Source: Podocnemis expansa (taxonomy: Eukaryota; Chordata; Testudines; Podocnemididae). Taken from it: DNA of 64,000 nt. The notes beneath the pieces were generated by a model, which saw nothing but the letters and a program-made list of their open reading frames with translations, had not been told where the DNA came from and made no database searches. How positions within the stretch are numbered: the stretch's first letter is position 1; each line of letters begins with the position of its first letter. The DNA lies in NCBI GenBank assembly GCA_007922195.1, contig ML682059.1, forward strand, positions 10,311,118 through 10,375,117. The letters are read 5' to 3'. The position numbers were made by a program, and so were the translations under genes. Below are positions 24,186-34,378 of this stretch, piece after piece.

Positions 24186-24689
24186 ATGATAGTTGAGGAC
24201 AAGGAAATCCAAGTTGCAGATGAAGCAGAAATACCAGGAGATGAAGCAACACTACCAGTCAGAAAAGCACAAAGACAAATGCTTATCAATCTTATATTAG
24301 AGAGAGAAGAATGGGAGGAAAATTCCGATCGAATTGCAAGACTCATTAGGGATCCAAGTAATGGATGTGTGTTGATTTCTGTGATTTTAACACATTCTAA
24401 CTCAACACAGTTAGACTATTTCTATTTTATGCCCACTGCACCCCGATCTTTTATAAATCTAAGGAGAATGGAGACACTCCCACTGACTGCAGGTCAAATA
24501 CGGTTCCAACATACCAAAATAAATATAACCCATCCAATTTATACCCAAATTGGTAGAAAAGGTATTTACCATAGATTTGGCATAAAGTTTTGGCACTACT
24601 CTGCCTTCGGGATCATTGGAAAGGATATCCTAAGAGCCCTTAAAGCCTCAATTATTGATTTTGCTTGCTTGGAGATTCAAGAAGCATAA
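24186..24689 (+). CDS. Accessory ORF 5: intact 167-residue protease-fold-like protein
   Basis: The only accessory frame that is fully open. Residues 1-45 are acidic (MIVEDKEIQVADEAEIPGDE). Residues 60-80 hold EREEWEENSDRIARLIRDP. Residues 83-110 form hydrophobic strands leading to YFMPTAPRSFIN at the active-site position. Residues 115-160 contain HPIYTQIGRKGIYHRF and AFGIIGKDILRALKASIIDF, which parallels GIIGIDILRNL of the viral protease. The catalytic Asp-Thr-Gly is absent, so it is probably a non-enzymatic derivative. The acceptor-like site cttttacatttccaattttag ends 26 bases before the ATG. Homology to the protease rests mainly on the C-terminal Gly-x-Asp-Ile-Leu block and on the intermediate family members. 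Confidence 0.75.
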   Translation: MIVEDKEIQVADEAEIPGDEATLPVRKAQRQMLINLILEREEWEENSDRIARLIRDPSNGCVLISVILTHSNSTQLDYFYFMPTAPRSFINLRRMETLPLTAGQIRFQHTKINITHPIYTQIGRKGIYHRFGIKFWHYSAFGIIGKDILRALKASIIDFACLEIQEA

Positions 24690-24739
24690 AATATCAGTAG
24701 AACATAAAATAGCATGTAAATTGTAATTGTTAATACAAA

Positions 24740-26800
24740 TAACACTAATAAAAAATTCTCCTCTCACCCCTATGGATGGTATGTGTCATCCTCAGCCTCG
24801 GGTCCTCTACCAGAGGCCTGGGAGTTTGAGGGTCCTGCGCAGTATCTTAGCTGTTCCTAGCACTGCACTCTTCTGGACAGAGAGCTCTGATGTTGTTCCT
24901 GGGATCTGTTGGAGCCACTCTCCCAGCTTAGGAATCACAGCCCCAAGTGCTTCTACCACCACTGGGACCACTTTGGCCTTCACTTTCCACATCCTCTCTA
25001 GTTCCTCTTTCAGGCCCTGGTGCTTCTCCAGCTTCTCATACTCCTTCTTCCTGATGTTGCTGTCACTTGGCACTGCTACATCTATCACCACCGCTGTCTT
25101 CTGGTCCTTGTCTATTACCACGATGTCTGGTTGATTGGCCAGTACCTGCCTGTCTGTCTGGATCAGGAAGTCCCACAGAATCTTAGCCCTGTTATTCTCC
25201 ACGACCTTCTGTGGAATCTCCCATCTGGTCTTGGAAGGATCTAGCCCATACACTGTGCAGATGTTCCTGCACACAATGCCAGCTACTTGGTTGTGCCGTT
25301 CAATGTATGCTGTTCCTGCCTGCATCTTACATCCTGCCACTATGTGTTGGACTGTCTCTGAGGCCTCTCTGCACAGTCTGCACCTTGGGTCCTGTCTAGT
25401 GTGGTACACCCCTGCTTCAATGGATCTGGTGCTCAGTGCCTGTTCTTGTGCTGCTATGATCAGTGCTTCAGCACTGTCTTTTAGTCCAGCCTTTTCCAGC
25501 CACTGGTAGGATTTCCCAATGTCAGCCACCTCAGCTATCTGGCGATGGTACATCCCATGCAGGGTCTTGTCTTGCCATGGCATGTCTTCTGCTTGATCTT
25601 CCTCCCATGTCTGCTGCTGCCTCAGGCATTCTCTCAGCAGCTCATCTTTGGGTGCCATCTTACTGATGTACTCCTGGATGCTCTGGGTTTCATCCAGGAC
25701 AGTGGCTTTGACACTCACCAAACCCCGCCCTCCTTCTTTCCGGCTGGCGTACAGTCTCTGGGTGTTGGACTTGGGGTGGAAACCTCCGTACATTGTGAGG
25801 AGCTTCCGGGTCTTCACATCGGCAGCCTCCATATCCTCCTTTGGCCAGCTCACTATACCGGCAGGGTATCTGATGACTGGCAGGGTGTACCTGTTGATGG
25901 CGTGGATCTTGTTCTTCCCATTGAGCTGGCTCTTCAGGACCTGTCTTATCCTTTGGTGGTACTTGGATGTTGCTGTCTTCCTTGCCTCCTCATTGTGGTT
26001 CCCATGTGACTGTGGGATGCCAAGGTACTTGTAGCTGGTCTGTATGTCTGCTATGTGGCCTGCTGGTAGTTCCACCCCATCACTTGACTACCTTTCCTCT
26101 CTTTACTACCATCCAGCCACACTTCTCCAGTCTGAATGACATCCCAATATCCTCACTGTAGATCTGTGTCAGGTGGATTAACGAGTCGATGTCTCGTTCA
26201 TTCTTAGCATACAGCTTGATGTCATCCATGTAAAGGAGGTGGCTGATGGTAGTTCCACTCTTAAACTTGTATCCATATCCAGTCCTTGTGATTATCTGGC
26301 TGAGGGGGTTCAAGCCAATGCAGAACAGCAGCGGGGACAGCGCATCACCTTGGTATATGCCGCACTTGATAGCCACTTGTGCAAGCTGTCTTGAGTTGAC
26401 TTCCAGTGTTGTCTTCCACAGTCCCATTGAGTTCTTGAGGAAGGTCCTTAGTGTCCTGTTGACTTTGTATAGCGCCGGACATTCACAGATCCATGTGTGC
26501 GGCATTGAGTCGTAGGCTTTCCTGTAGTCAATCCAGGCTGTGCTCAGATTGGTCTGTCTAGACCTTGAGTCTTGGGCGACTGCTCTATCTATGAGCAACT
26601 GGTGTTTTGAGCCTCTGGTGGTGTTCCTAATGCCCTTCTGAGCTGTGCTCTTGTACTGGCCCATGTGGTCCTGTAGCTTGGCGGCTAGGATGCCTGATAG
26701 GACTTTCCATGTTGTGGGGAGGCAGGTTATTGGCCGGTAGTTGGATGGTGCTGTTCCCTTGTGGGGGGTTTTCATGATCAGCACTGTCCTTCCTTGTGTT
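24740..26800 (-). mobile_element. 5'-truncated R4/Dong-type LINE inserted into the provirus
   Basis: Minus-strand non-LTR element interrupting the spacer between accessory ORF 5 and env. The flanks are TAA-rich (actaataaaaa on the left, ataataataaaataac on the right), with taataaaa on both sides as a likely target duplication. Dong elements of this clade are known to insert into TAA repeats. The 5' end is cut within the reverse transcriptase. Confidence 0.8.
24807..26784 (-). pseudogene. R4/Dong-type reverse transcriptase with restriction-like endonuclease, frameshifted
   Basis: Read right to left. RT blocks: NYRPITCLP, WIDYRKAYDSMPH (first catalytic Asp), GIYQGDALSPLLFCIGLNPL and LLYMDDIKLYAK with the YMDD motif. 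A short indel near 26085 creates a stop after MVVKRGKVVK, and the other frame continues for 422 codons: thumb region, a cysteine-histidine finger (CRLCREASETVQHIVAGC) and PDIVVIDKDQKTAVVIDVAVP, the PD-(D/E)xK restriction-like endonuclease typical of R2/R4-group LINEs. There is no APE domain. The N-terminal DNA-binding part is missing by 5' truncation. The enzyme would nick its target and prime reverse transcription there. Confidence 0.88.
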
Positions 26801-26844
26801 ATATAATAATAAAATAACAGTTGCTTAAAGAAGGAAGGAAGGGT

Positions 26845-26868
26845 TTCTTTGTGTTTATTTCGTTCCAG
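26845..26868 (+). promoter_or_regulatory. Splice-acceptor-like site before env
   Basis: tttctttgtgtttatttcgttccag, with AG at 26867-26868 and the env ATG at 26886. A stronger pyrimidine tract than the other sites, as expected for the env subgenomic mRNA. Confidence 0.6.
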
Positions 26869-26885
26869 AATTTAATGGATGGAAG

Positions 26886-29800
26886 ATGGAGTTATATTTG
26901 CATTGGCCTTTTTGGGTCTTTGCCTACTCGTGCTGCTGTTATGGTACTGTGAACAAGATAGCCCTGACTGCAACCATTGAATGGAGCAAACTAACTGAAG
27001 ATTCCAGTATTACACATGGAAGAATAGAAGAATGTACTTTCACACTCCCATCACTTCACAACACAAAAATCATAGCTTTTATGGGACCATAATAGAAAGT
27101 GTAACACTCTTAGCTCAAAACAACAGTTCATCTACACATGGTGCCCATAAATGTTTTCTGGAATTTAATAATGAAGAAAAAGGTTGGGTAAATATTGTAG
27201 GATCTAGTAGGGTATTGACACAACCTTTTAGTTGCACATGGGATGACACCAGAAAACAAGGGAAACTGATTGGTAAGGTGAATAGAGTAGGTTCTTGGCA
27301 GTGTGTTCTTAGTCAAAACTCTAGTATTATTGCTAGAGCATCCATTAAAAGAGTTACAAAAGAGAAAGTACAATCATTAGACAGGCAAGAAATGGTCACC
27401 AGCATTCAATGGATTGATTCTCCCACAACATGGATAGTAAATCAGGTTCAAGGTTGTGAATTCACAATTCAAAAAAGGCTAAGAAAGGAGATAGTAAAAA
27501 AGAATAAACCTTTTACCATAATGATGGGTACATTAGAAGCTATTACACAGAGGGACAATATACGAAATGTCGCTACACAACTCTCACATAAGTGTTCTCT
27601 CAAATTTGACACAGTAGAACGAGGAAGAATTTTAACACATCCACACTACTATTCTGCCCCTAAACCATCTACTTGTGGATGGGCTAATGACCTGAATAAA
27701 GGAAAAATATCAGGAGCAATGATTATACCATGACATTGGCAATGTGCTATCATAGAGGGACAAAATGTAGTGTCAAGATCAGAACAAAGAACAATCATGA
27801 TCGAAAAAGAATCTAGATGCAGAGTCATTGTTTGGTTTATTCCATTGTGGAATAAAGGAAATGTACAGGAGATACATATTCGATGGTATCATAATAGGCA
27901 TAACGATACTATACACACACTTAAGTTAGAAGATCCTGAAGGTAATCTTACCACACATACTTTTACGTGTCAAATGAACATAAGTATTATAACCAAAGAA
28001 GATGTAGCACAAGCTCACCCAGCAACGTATAAATGTTTTATTCATGAAAAGGAATGCCAAACGGGATCATATCAGCAAACATTATTTCATTATTATTGTG
28101 AAACAGATGTAAACATAATAAGACAAAGGAGCAGTGGAACATGGAAACTTATAGGTAAAGATTTCAGTTATACTTTTCCATTTACATGGGTACTCAAACC
28201 AACAGTAATGAATATTGGTCCTTACGTGGTAAAAGAAGATATTAGAAGACAGTTGATAATAGATGTGGCCTATTCACTTAAGAAAATAGTGTTAGATCTC
28301 ACACAAGTATTCTCTTTAAAACCTCAATGCCAAAACTATACCAAACCTTTAGAGGAAGGATGGAAAAGATGGATATACACCCAAGTTTTTCCAAGTACTA
28401 CTAAAGATAGAAAGAAGAGAAGCATGATGGAAACAGCTCTAGGAGGAGCAGGAACAGGATTGGGAATTTTGAATAGCATAGATGTAGAAATATTGGCAAA
28501 TAAATTGAGCAGGTTAGGACAACAATTGGGAAATTTGGCAAAACCATTACAAACCTCCTTAACAGAAATGAGCTCAAGTCAATATATAGCTGCCAAATTG
28601 CTTCCAGAATGGGAAAAGTCCCATAAAACTGATCATTTAACAATTTTGGATACAATTGAAACTTTGCAAAATAATGTATCCCTTGCATTAGCATGTATCC
28701 AAGCTCGAGCATGGATGCTTGATGTAATGAAAGATGCCATCGGAGATGGAATGAGTAGACAATTGCCACTAGAAATAAAAAGTGCAATTTGGAAGCATGT
28801 TTCAAAGTTTGAAACTGAATTACATGAATGGTGGAAAATGATCAACTTCACCTATAATCCCTATGAAAATCAAAGTACTGTATACATAGTAATGATCACC
28901 AAGGCTCAAGTTAAATGGATGTCTCCAGTAATTGGCTTAGGGATAAATTTAAACTCAACAGTAATGCAGCCAATGGGATATAAATTGTGGGCATTAAAAC
29001 AGGAAAACAGCTGGAAAACCATAGAACTTGAGGCTTGTGTTAAAGAATCAGACGGTGTCAGATATGTTTGTAATCAAAATGCTATTCAATCCTGTGATGT
29101 TTGTTTGAACAGGGAACAAGGAGAATGTTGTTATCAATTGAATCTGAGATCTTCCAATGAATCAATGATTGTATATGTTGGAAAAACTTGTATATGTATA
29201 AGAAGTTGGTGTACGTTGTTTAAAGTGAACTATGCTTATGATGTACATAATCCATATGAAAATCAATGTTTATGTAATATTACATCTTTAGTAGGGTGCG
29301 ATGTTGAATACAACTTACCCCCAATGGTTGATGAAGAAATTAAAGAAGAATACCAACTGTATGAACAAATTGATCAAGTTCCATTGGGACCAAATATCAC
29401 TACTGTCTGGAAATTGATAGAACACCCCGATTTGAAGAAAGAAGTGGAAAAGGTAAAAGAAACTGCTCAAAGTGTATTGCTCACCATATGGCATTCGGCT
29501 AAACAAACTGAACAAGTTATGGAAGGAGTCAAAGGAATCTCCCAACACAATTGGTGGAGAGTATTCATGGGATTGTCCCCCACAGCCACAAAATACTTAA
29601 ATGTTTTGTTACACCCAATGGTAATGTTATTAATGATGCAGATTGCCTTGGCTATTTCACTCCTAATATTAGTGTTCTGGATAAGACGAAAAATTAGCAA
29701 ATTGAAATTCCTATTGTGGCTATTGAGTGGCAAAATATATTGCCATTCCCCAACAAATTCACTTGACAGATCCTCGCGCATGGATCCGGATGGAAGAGAC

Positions 29801-29986
29801 TTGTGCCAGTACGAAGACATGATGGCTCGGTCTCCTAGCATGGAGAGCCTTGAGCGCAAACTGGACAAGAAACTCTATGAATGGATCCCAATGGAACTAC
29901 CACCTCATTATGAGAACATGATGATTCAATCTCCTTCGCTGGAGACTTTTAAACCAAAATTAAAAGAGCATCTTCCAGAGGATTAA
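26886..29986 (+). pseudogene. env: Retroviral envelope glycoprotein (SU-TM), broken in SU
   Basis: About 1030 codons in all, long for a retroviral Env. The start ATG at 26886 leads a hydrophobic signal-like segment; a second upstream ATG at 26875 is in another frame. A frameshift lies between about 27030 and 27090, and a TGA at 27731. The frame is then open for more than 740 codons to 29986. SU holds repeated Cys-rich blocks. A furin site RKKR (28409-28420) is followed by a glycine-rich fusion peptide (ALGGAGTGLGIL), a heptad region and, near 29100-29130, CLNREQGECC. A membrane helix (VMLLMMQIALAISLLILVFW, about 29618-29680) precedes a tail of about 95 residues with two YxxM-containing repeats. 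It would mediate attachment and membrane fusion. TM is intact, SU is not. Confidence 0.9.
29800..29965 (+). repeat. Duplicated YxxM segment in the Env cytoplasmic tail
   Basis: Two copies of a tail segment about 33 residues apart, YEDMMARSPSMESLERKL (from 29810) and YENMMIQSPSLETFKPKL (from 29909). Both keep Y-E-[DN]-M-M, then S-P-S and a terminal K-L. Confidence 0.85.
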
Positions 29987-30042
29987 ATTGGACAAAAAAT
30001 ATTTAAAGGTGCTGGACTTGAAAACAGGTTTTCAAACCCAGC

Positions 30043-30053
30043 AAGGAGGGGAA
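30043..30053 (+). promoter_or_regulatory. Polypurine tract
   Basis: aaggaggggaa immediately before the 3' LTR. It is the plus-strand primer for viral DNA synthesis. Confidence 0.9.
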
Positions 30054-30054
30054 T

Positions 30055-31678
30055 TGTAGCCTGAGATTTTTGCCATCTCTTTAGCATCACAGCAAACCTT
30101 GATTGAATAAGGACACATATGGGCAGAAAATAGTGTAAGGCAATCTAATAGAAGTTCTAGTTAAAATAAAGCTGGAAACAGCATAATATGTAATAATCAG
30201 TAATAAAGAATTCATAAATCATAATTTATCAATGTTTTAAACAAAGTTGGTATTAAAAGGGCATTCAGCAAGTGAAAATGGAGAGATCATAGGTTTAGCA
30301 GATTCCATAGGTATATCTCTATCAGCAGATTCAACAGATATATCTTTTGGAAAAGTAGGTCAAGATGGAGGAAGATTTTGAACTTTTGAACTCACTCAGT
30401 CCCCCTCTAATCAAGGATTCTAAAGTGTCCACCCACTGTCAAAGGACCATCAAAAGTATTGATTTTTGCTCAGGTGGCAGGTGAAATCACTCTTTTTTCA
30501 ATTGGGTGGAGATGAAATCACACCTTTGGGATTGGTCAAGAAGAAGATGGGAGTGGCAGAAGAGCGAATAAAAGGTTCTGCACATAGCAGAACTTTGGAG
30601 ATCTCTCCTACTCCTTACTGGGTTCCGGCTATGTTCCCGCTGCACTAAGGAGTCTCACTCACACTCATCCCTAGAGAGAGTGACAATGTCTCTAGTGAAA
30701 GCCTGGGAGCTGGGTCTTTAGACTTAGTCTCTGAAAGGCACGGGGCTGTATTTCTGAGCAGTGACTCAGGATTCAGGCCTTGAGCTGAGTCTTTGGACTT
30801 AGTCTTAGAAGGGCCTCCGATAAAACTCACAAGCAGGCAGCTAACTCAGTCCTGCGTACAGCTTGTGGGCAATGAACTGATACTTTGTAGCTCCAGTCTC
30901 TGAGCAACTGCACCTGCAAGCTTTGAGCTGTGCCTAAGTTCCAGTTTCCACAGCAACCAGACCAGAGCTGAGCAGAGACTTAGAAAAGTTCCAGCCTGCA
31001 GCTGTGAGCCTCCATTTGAAGAAGCAACACACCCTCTCCCAGAGAAAGAGACTCTGCCTTTTTCCTTCAAGTTTTGGGTAAGAAAAGGATCCTAAGGAGG
31101 GGAGGAAAACTAGTAGAAAGCCCCAAAGATCTTTAAATTATTTTAGTACTGCTAAGAAGCCTAAGCCTTACAATGTAACTGTATGATTATAAGTAAACCA
31201 CCTAGAAAGAGTGAGATAAGAAACCCAGATTAAGATCTAAAGGAGTAATAGTAAGAGTTGAGATCTCTCCATTTAGCAAGTGCCTGATCCCCACTTGCTG
31301 AATGTTCCTTTTGTCTACCTAAGTATTGTTTCTATGTTATAATTGTATAGAATAGTTTTAATATGTTATATTACTGTTGAGCTATCTGTGAAGCAAATAT
31401 AAGTTCCCTGTCAGTTTTCGGAGTAGATATTGCAGTAAACCTGATTTTGTCTTTCACAAATCATTGGCTCTAAGTCTTTTATTGCTTCTGGTCTGTGCTT
31501 GATCGGCGGGCTGTAGCCATATCCTCCACTCGGGACGTTTATCCCGGGCACCAGTATTTGTCCATTTAGGTGAAAAATGGTCCCCCCTCGTTTCCCCCGA
31601 GGGTCTCCAAATTAAACTTCAGACTGTGGGATGGTCTGGAGATTAGTAAATTGATCAATTTGATTTTCTGGGGTAACA
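30055..31678 (+). repeat. 3' LTR of the provirus
   Basis: 1624 bases matching the 5' LTR from TGTAGCC to TAACA, with scattered substitutions and small indels. It is followed by the ggtg target duplication at 31679-31682. Confidence 0.95.
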
Positions 31679-32143
31679 GGTGTGGTGTTCAAACTGATTA
31701 CTTTAAAGGCAAGGTAAGAGGGAACAGCATTTAACACAATCACAAAATACAAATACACTAACATAACACATACACTGTGTCTAGAACAGTATCAACAGGT
31801 AAGCAAAATAAGGAATAGTCTAATTCCTGTATAGTTAATACAATTGTAAGCTGCTACTTAGAGTGGTCCCAGAGTCTTCTATTCTTTCTCAACCACCAGT
31901 CCAGATGGAGTGTTGTCTTCAGTCTATGAAAGGTATCTTTTTCTTAATGTTACTTTTAGTTTTTTTGGACCTCCCTTTCCTCAGTTACCTTCTAATTTCT
32001 CACTATTATCCTTCCCTGACTACCTAAATAAATAATTGTGCGTCTCTCTCTTCTTGTGGTTCCCTTCATCGTAGCTCTCTTTTTCCTCTGCCCCCCCCCA
32101 AAAGAGAGACAGAAGAAGAGAGGGGAGAAAAAAAAGGTAGAGA
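31679..32143. other. Sequence between the provirus and the DIRS element
   Basis: No gene is recognised. A C/A-rich and G/A-rich stretch occurs at 32085-32135. It may include the 5' terminal part of the following DIRS element, but I cannot identify its left repeat. Confidence 0.35.
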
Positions 32144-32179
32144 TTGGTAACAGTCTCTGCCGTTGATGTTAGCTCAATA

Positions 32180-33780
32180 CTTAAATCTTTCAATGCCCCA
32201 GAATGCTGGGCTTCCCCCAGTTTCAAGCACTGCTCAACTTGCAGGGATGCCATGCCTGCCTCCGAGGGACATGTGTCTTGTGTATGGTGCCTTGGAGAGT
32301 TGCACATAGTGCTAAAATGCATTCAATGCAAAAAAAATTTGAGAACAAGAGCCTGAAAGGGCAGAGAACTTTGCCTTAAGCTATTCCTTCTCAAACTCCT
32401 TGAGACCAGCCTCTGATCCTGATCCCAGTAAACAACCTTCTGTGAGCTCTGATAGAAAGTGTTCACAGTCTCTTAATTCTGTGCAGTCTGTTAAGAAAAA
32501 GAAATCTTCATTGCCTACTTTACATGCCAAAGAGGCTAAAGGTTCCTCTGGCTCTTAAATGACTATCAAGATCAAAGGATGAAACGTGTCCTCAGAAAAG
32601 AGAGACCCCATTACAGGCTCTGTAAAGGCTCTGTGACAGCTACAAGAACTTTCAAGCTGCGTGTCAAAGGCACTGTCAGTGCCGACTCCTACCTCCAGCA
32701 CTGGACACCTCAGTTCCGACATCAGTGCTGTCTCATAAGGCCACTTCTAGCATGGTACTGAACCTTGTGACCCTAGCACCACTGCTGGTGCCATTAGTAT
32801 CTGCAGCAACATATTTCAAGTATGTCCATAGCCTTGATGAGGATGCCAGGTTTTTTTCTGGAACATTTGTCTCCCACCAGGCCTACTTTTCCAAGAGTTA
32901 GAATTACATCAAAAGGGATCATCCGCCTTCTCATTTGTATCATTTGTGGTATCCTCCAGTGCCTACATATCAAATTCAATAGAATCCTTATTAACCCTAC
33001 TACAGTCATTACCAACCACTACTGCCCCTATTCCACCAGCCTCTCCTTCAGTGAGGCCCTCAACATCTGGAATCTATTCAAGGCCAACATCTCATTCCCA
33101 AACTGAGACTGTACCCAGTTTTCCTGATACCTCAGGTGACATTTGTGACTCTTCTTCATCACCAGGTGACACTGTGGTCCCTTCATCCACTCCTGTACCA
33201 GATGACCCCAAAGCTCTTTAATGAGCTGTTCAAATGCCTTGCTCATGACTTAGAGATTCCTTTTGGAGGAGATTAGGGAGTTGCATCATAAGTAACTAAA
33301 GATCCTCCATGCATCTAACTCTTCAAAGATTGCAGTTCCTATGAATATGGCTCTCATTGAACCAGCTGAATCTATGTGGTTTACACCAGTTTTGATACTA
33401 CTAACTAACAAGAGGAACAATAATATTACATATCTCCCAAGGACATGCAATTCTTGTTTACTCACCCAAACCCAAATTTGTGAGTGGTTGATGCTGCCAC
33501 TCAAAGTGAGATGGTCAACCCATAGGTCCACTCCACGTGATTAAATCAAATCTTTTGCAGTTTTTTGGGAAGAATAATTTATTCTTCAGCCACTTTGATG
33601 CTCTGGATAGTGAATTATGGAGCTCTTCTGGTGAATTATGACCATGGAATTTATGAGAAGTTGTCTCTCTTTGTGGATGATCTACCTGAAAGCAAGAGAG
33701 AACAATATAACAGATTGCTTGCCGAAGATCAACTGGTGGCACATCCTTCTTTATAGGAGGCTCTTAATACAGCAGATACG
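32180..33780 (+). pseudogene. DIRS gag-like region
   Basis: Around 32230-32345 a Cys/His pattern (CSTCRDAMPASEGHVSCVWCLGELH, then CIQC) matches the N-terminal zinc-binding segment typical of DIRS gag in vertebrates. The following frames (to about 33780) are serine/proline-rich and shifted repeatedly. No intact protein remains. Confidence 0.55.
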
Positions 33781-34378
33781 GCTGCAAGAGCGATTGCCAT
33801 AGCTGTGGTAATGTGTTGAGCTGCTCGGCTCAACAATGCTGGTCTCCCCAGAGACCTGCACTTGAAGATGGAAGACCTGCCAGTTGACAAATCTCACATA
33901 TTTGCAGGGGGGAAAAAATTGAGGTTCTTCATTCTATGAAAGACTCAAATGACATTGCATACTTTAGGGATGTATACCCCATCATTTAGATGTGCTCAAT
34001 ATAAATTCCAGCTTTACCAGCATAGATACCCCACTCAAAATCAATATAGAAACAATGATAATCAATGACCTAGATAACACTCTAAGCGACGTAGACAGCA
34101 ACAGAAGCAGTCTACTTCTTCACAAATACTGCAGGCCAAGCCTCAGTTTTGAACTGTTGGTTAAGGATTCAATTTTTCCTCCTCTCAAGTACACTATGTC
34201 CCTTTCAACGCAACTGGAGTGTCTCCTCAGACCTTTTTACACAACTGCTCCTCAATAATAGACAGATGTGTCTTGCAAATAATCGGATCTGGCTACACCA
34301 TCCCTTTTTTTATCCACTGGTCCCACCCATCACCCTACCCCATCCCTCTTCAGGGACCCAACTCACAAACAACTCCTG

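Larger units (their letters stand above)
13010..31678 (+). mobile_element. Full-length endogenous retrovirus with five accessory ORFs between pol and env
   Basis: The provirus is bounded by 1.6 kb LTRs beginning TGTAGCC and ending AACA, and flanked by a 4-bp direct repeat (ggtg at 13006-13009 and 31679-31682). Internal order: primer binding site, long leader, gag, protease, RT-RNase H-integrase, five protease-like accessory ORFs, a secondary R4-type LINE insertion, env, polypurine tract. The total is 18.7 kb, or about 16.6 kb without the LINE. The plus strand is strikingly A-rich, as in lentiviruses and foamy viruses. RT motifs such as VLDLANAFFSIPL, the coiled-coil gag without a zinc knuckle, the long LTRs and the 4-bp duplication suggest class III (spuma/ERV-L-like) affinity, but the Env is not obviously foamy-like. 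Placement is tentative. Multiple stops and frameshifts make it defective. Confidence 0.93.

Noticed and set aside
21327..24689. Accessory ORFs as dUTPases or regulators of the Tat/Rev type
   Set aside because: No dUTPase motifs and no arginine-rich or cysteine-rich regulatory motifs; the protease-like blocks fit better.
25020..26161. Plus-strand open frames up to 154 codons
   Set aside because: Antisense shadows of the R4/Dong-type reverse transcriptase.
28401..28851. Minus-strand frames of 134 and 72 codons opposite env, considered as an antisense viral gene
   Set aside because: No promoter, splice context or motif; length is expected by chance opposite an A-rich frame.
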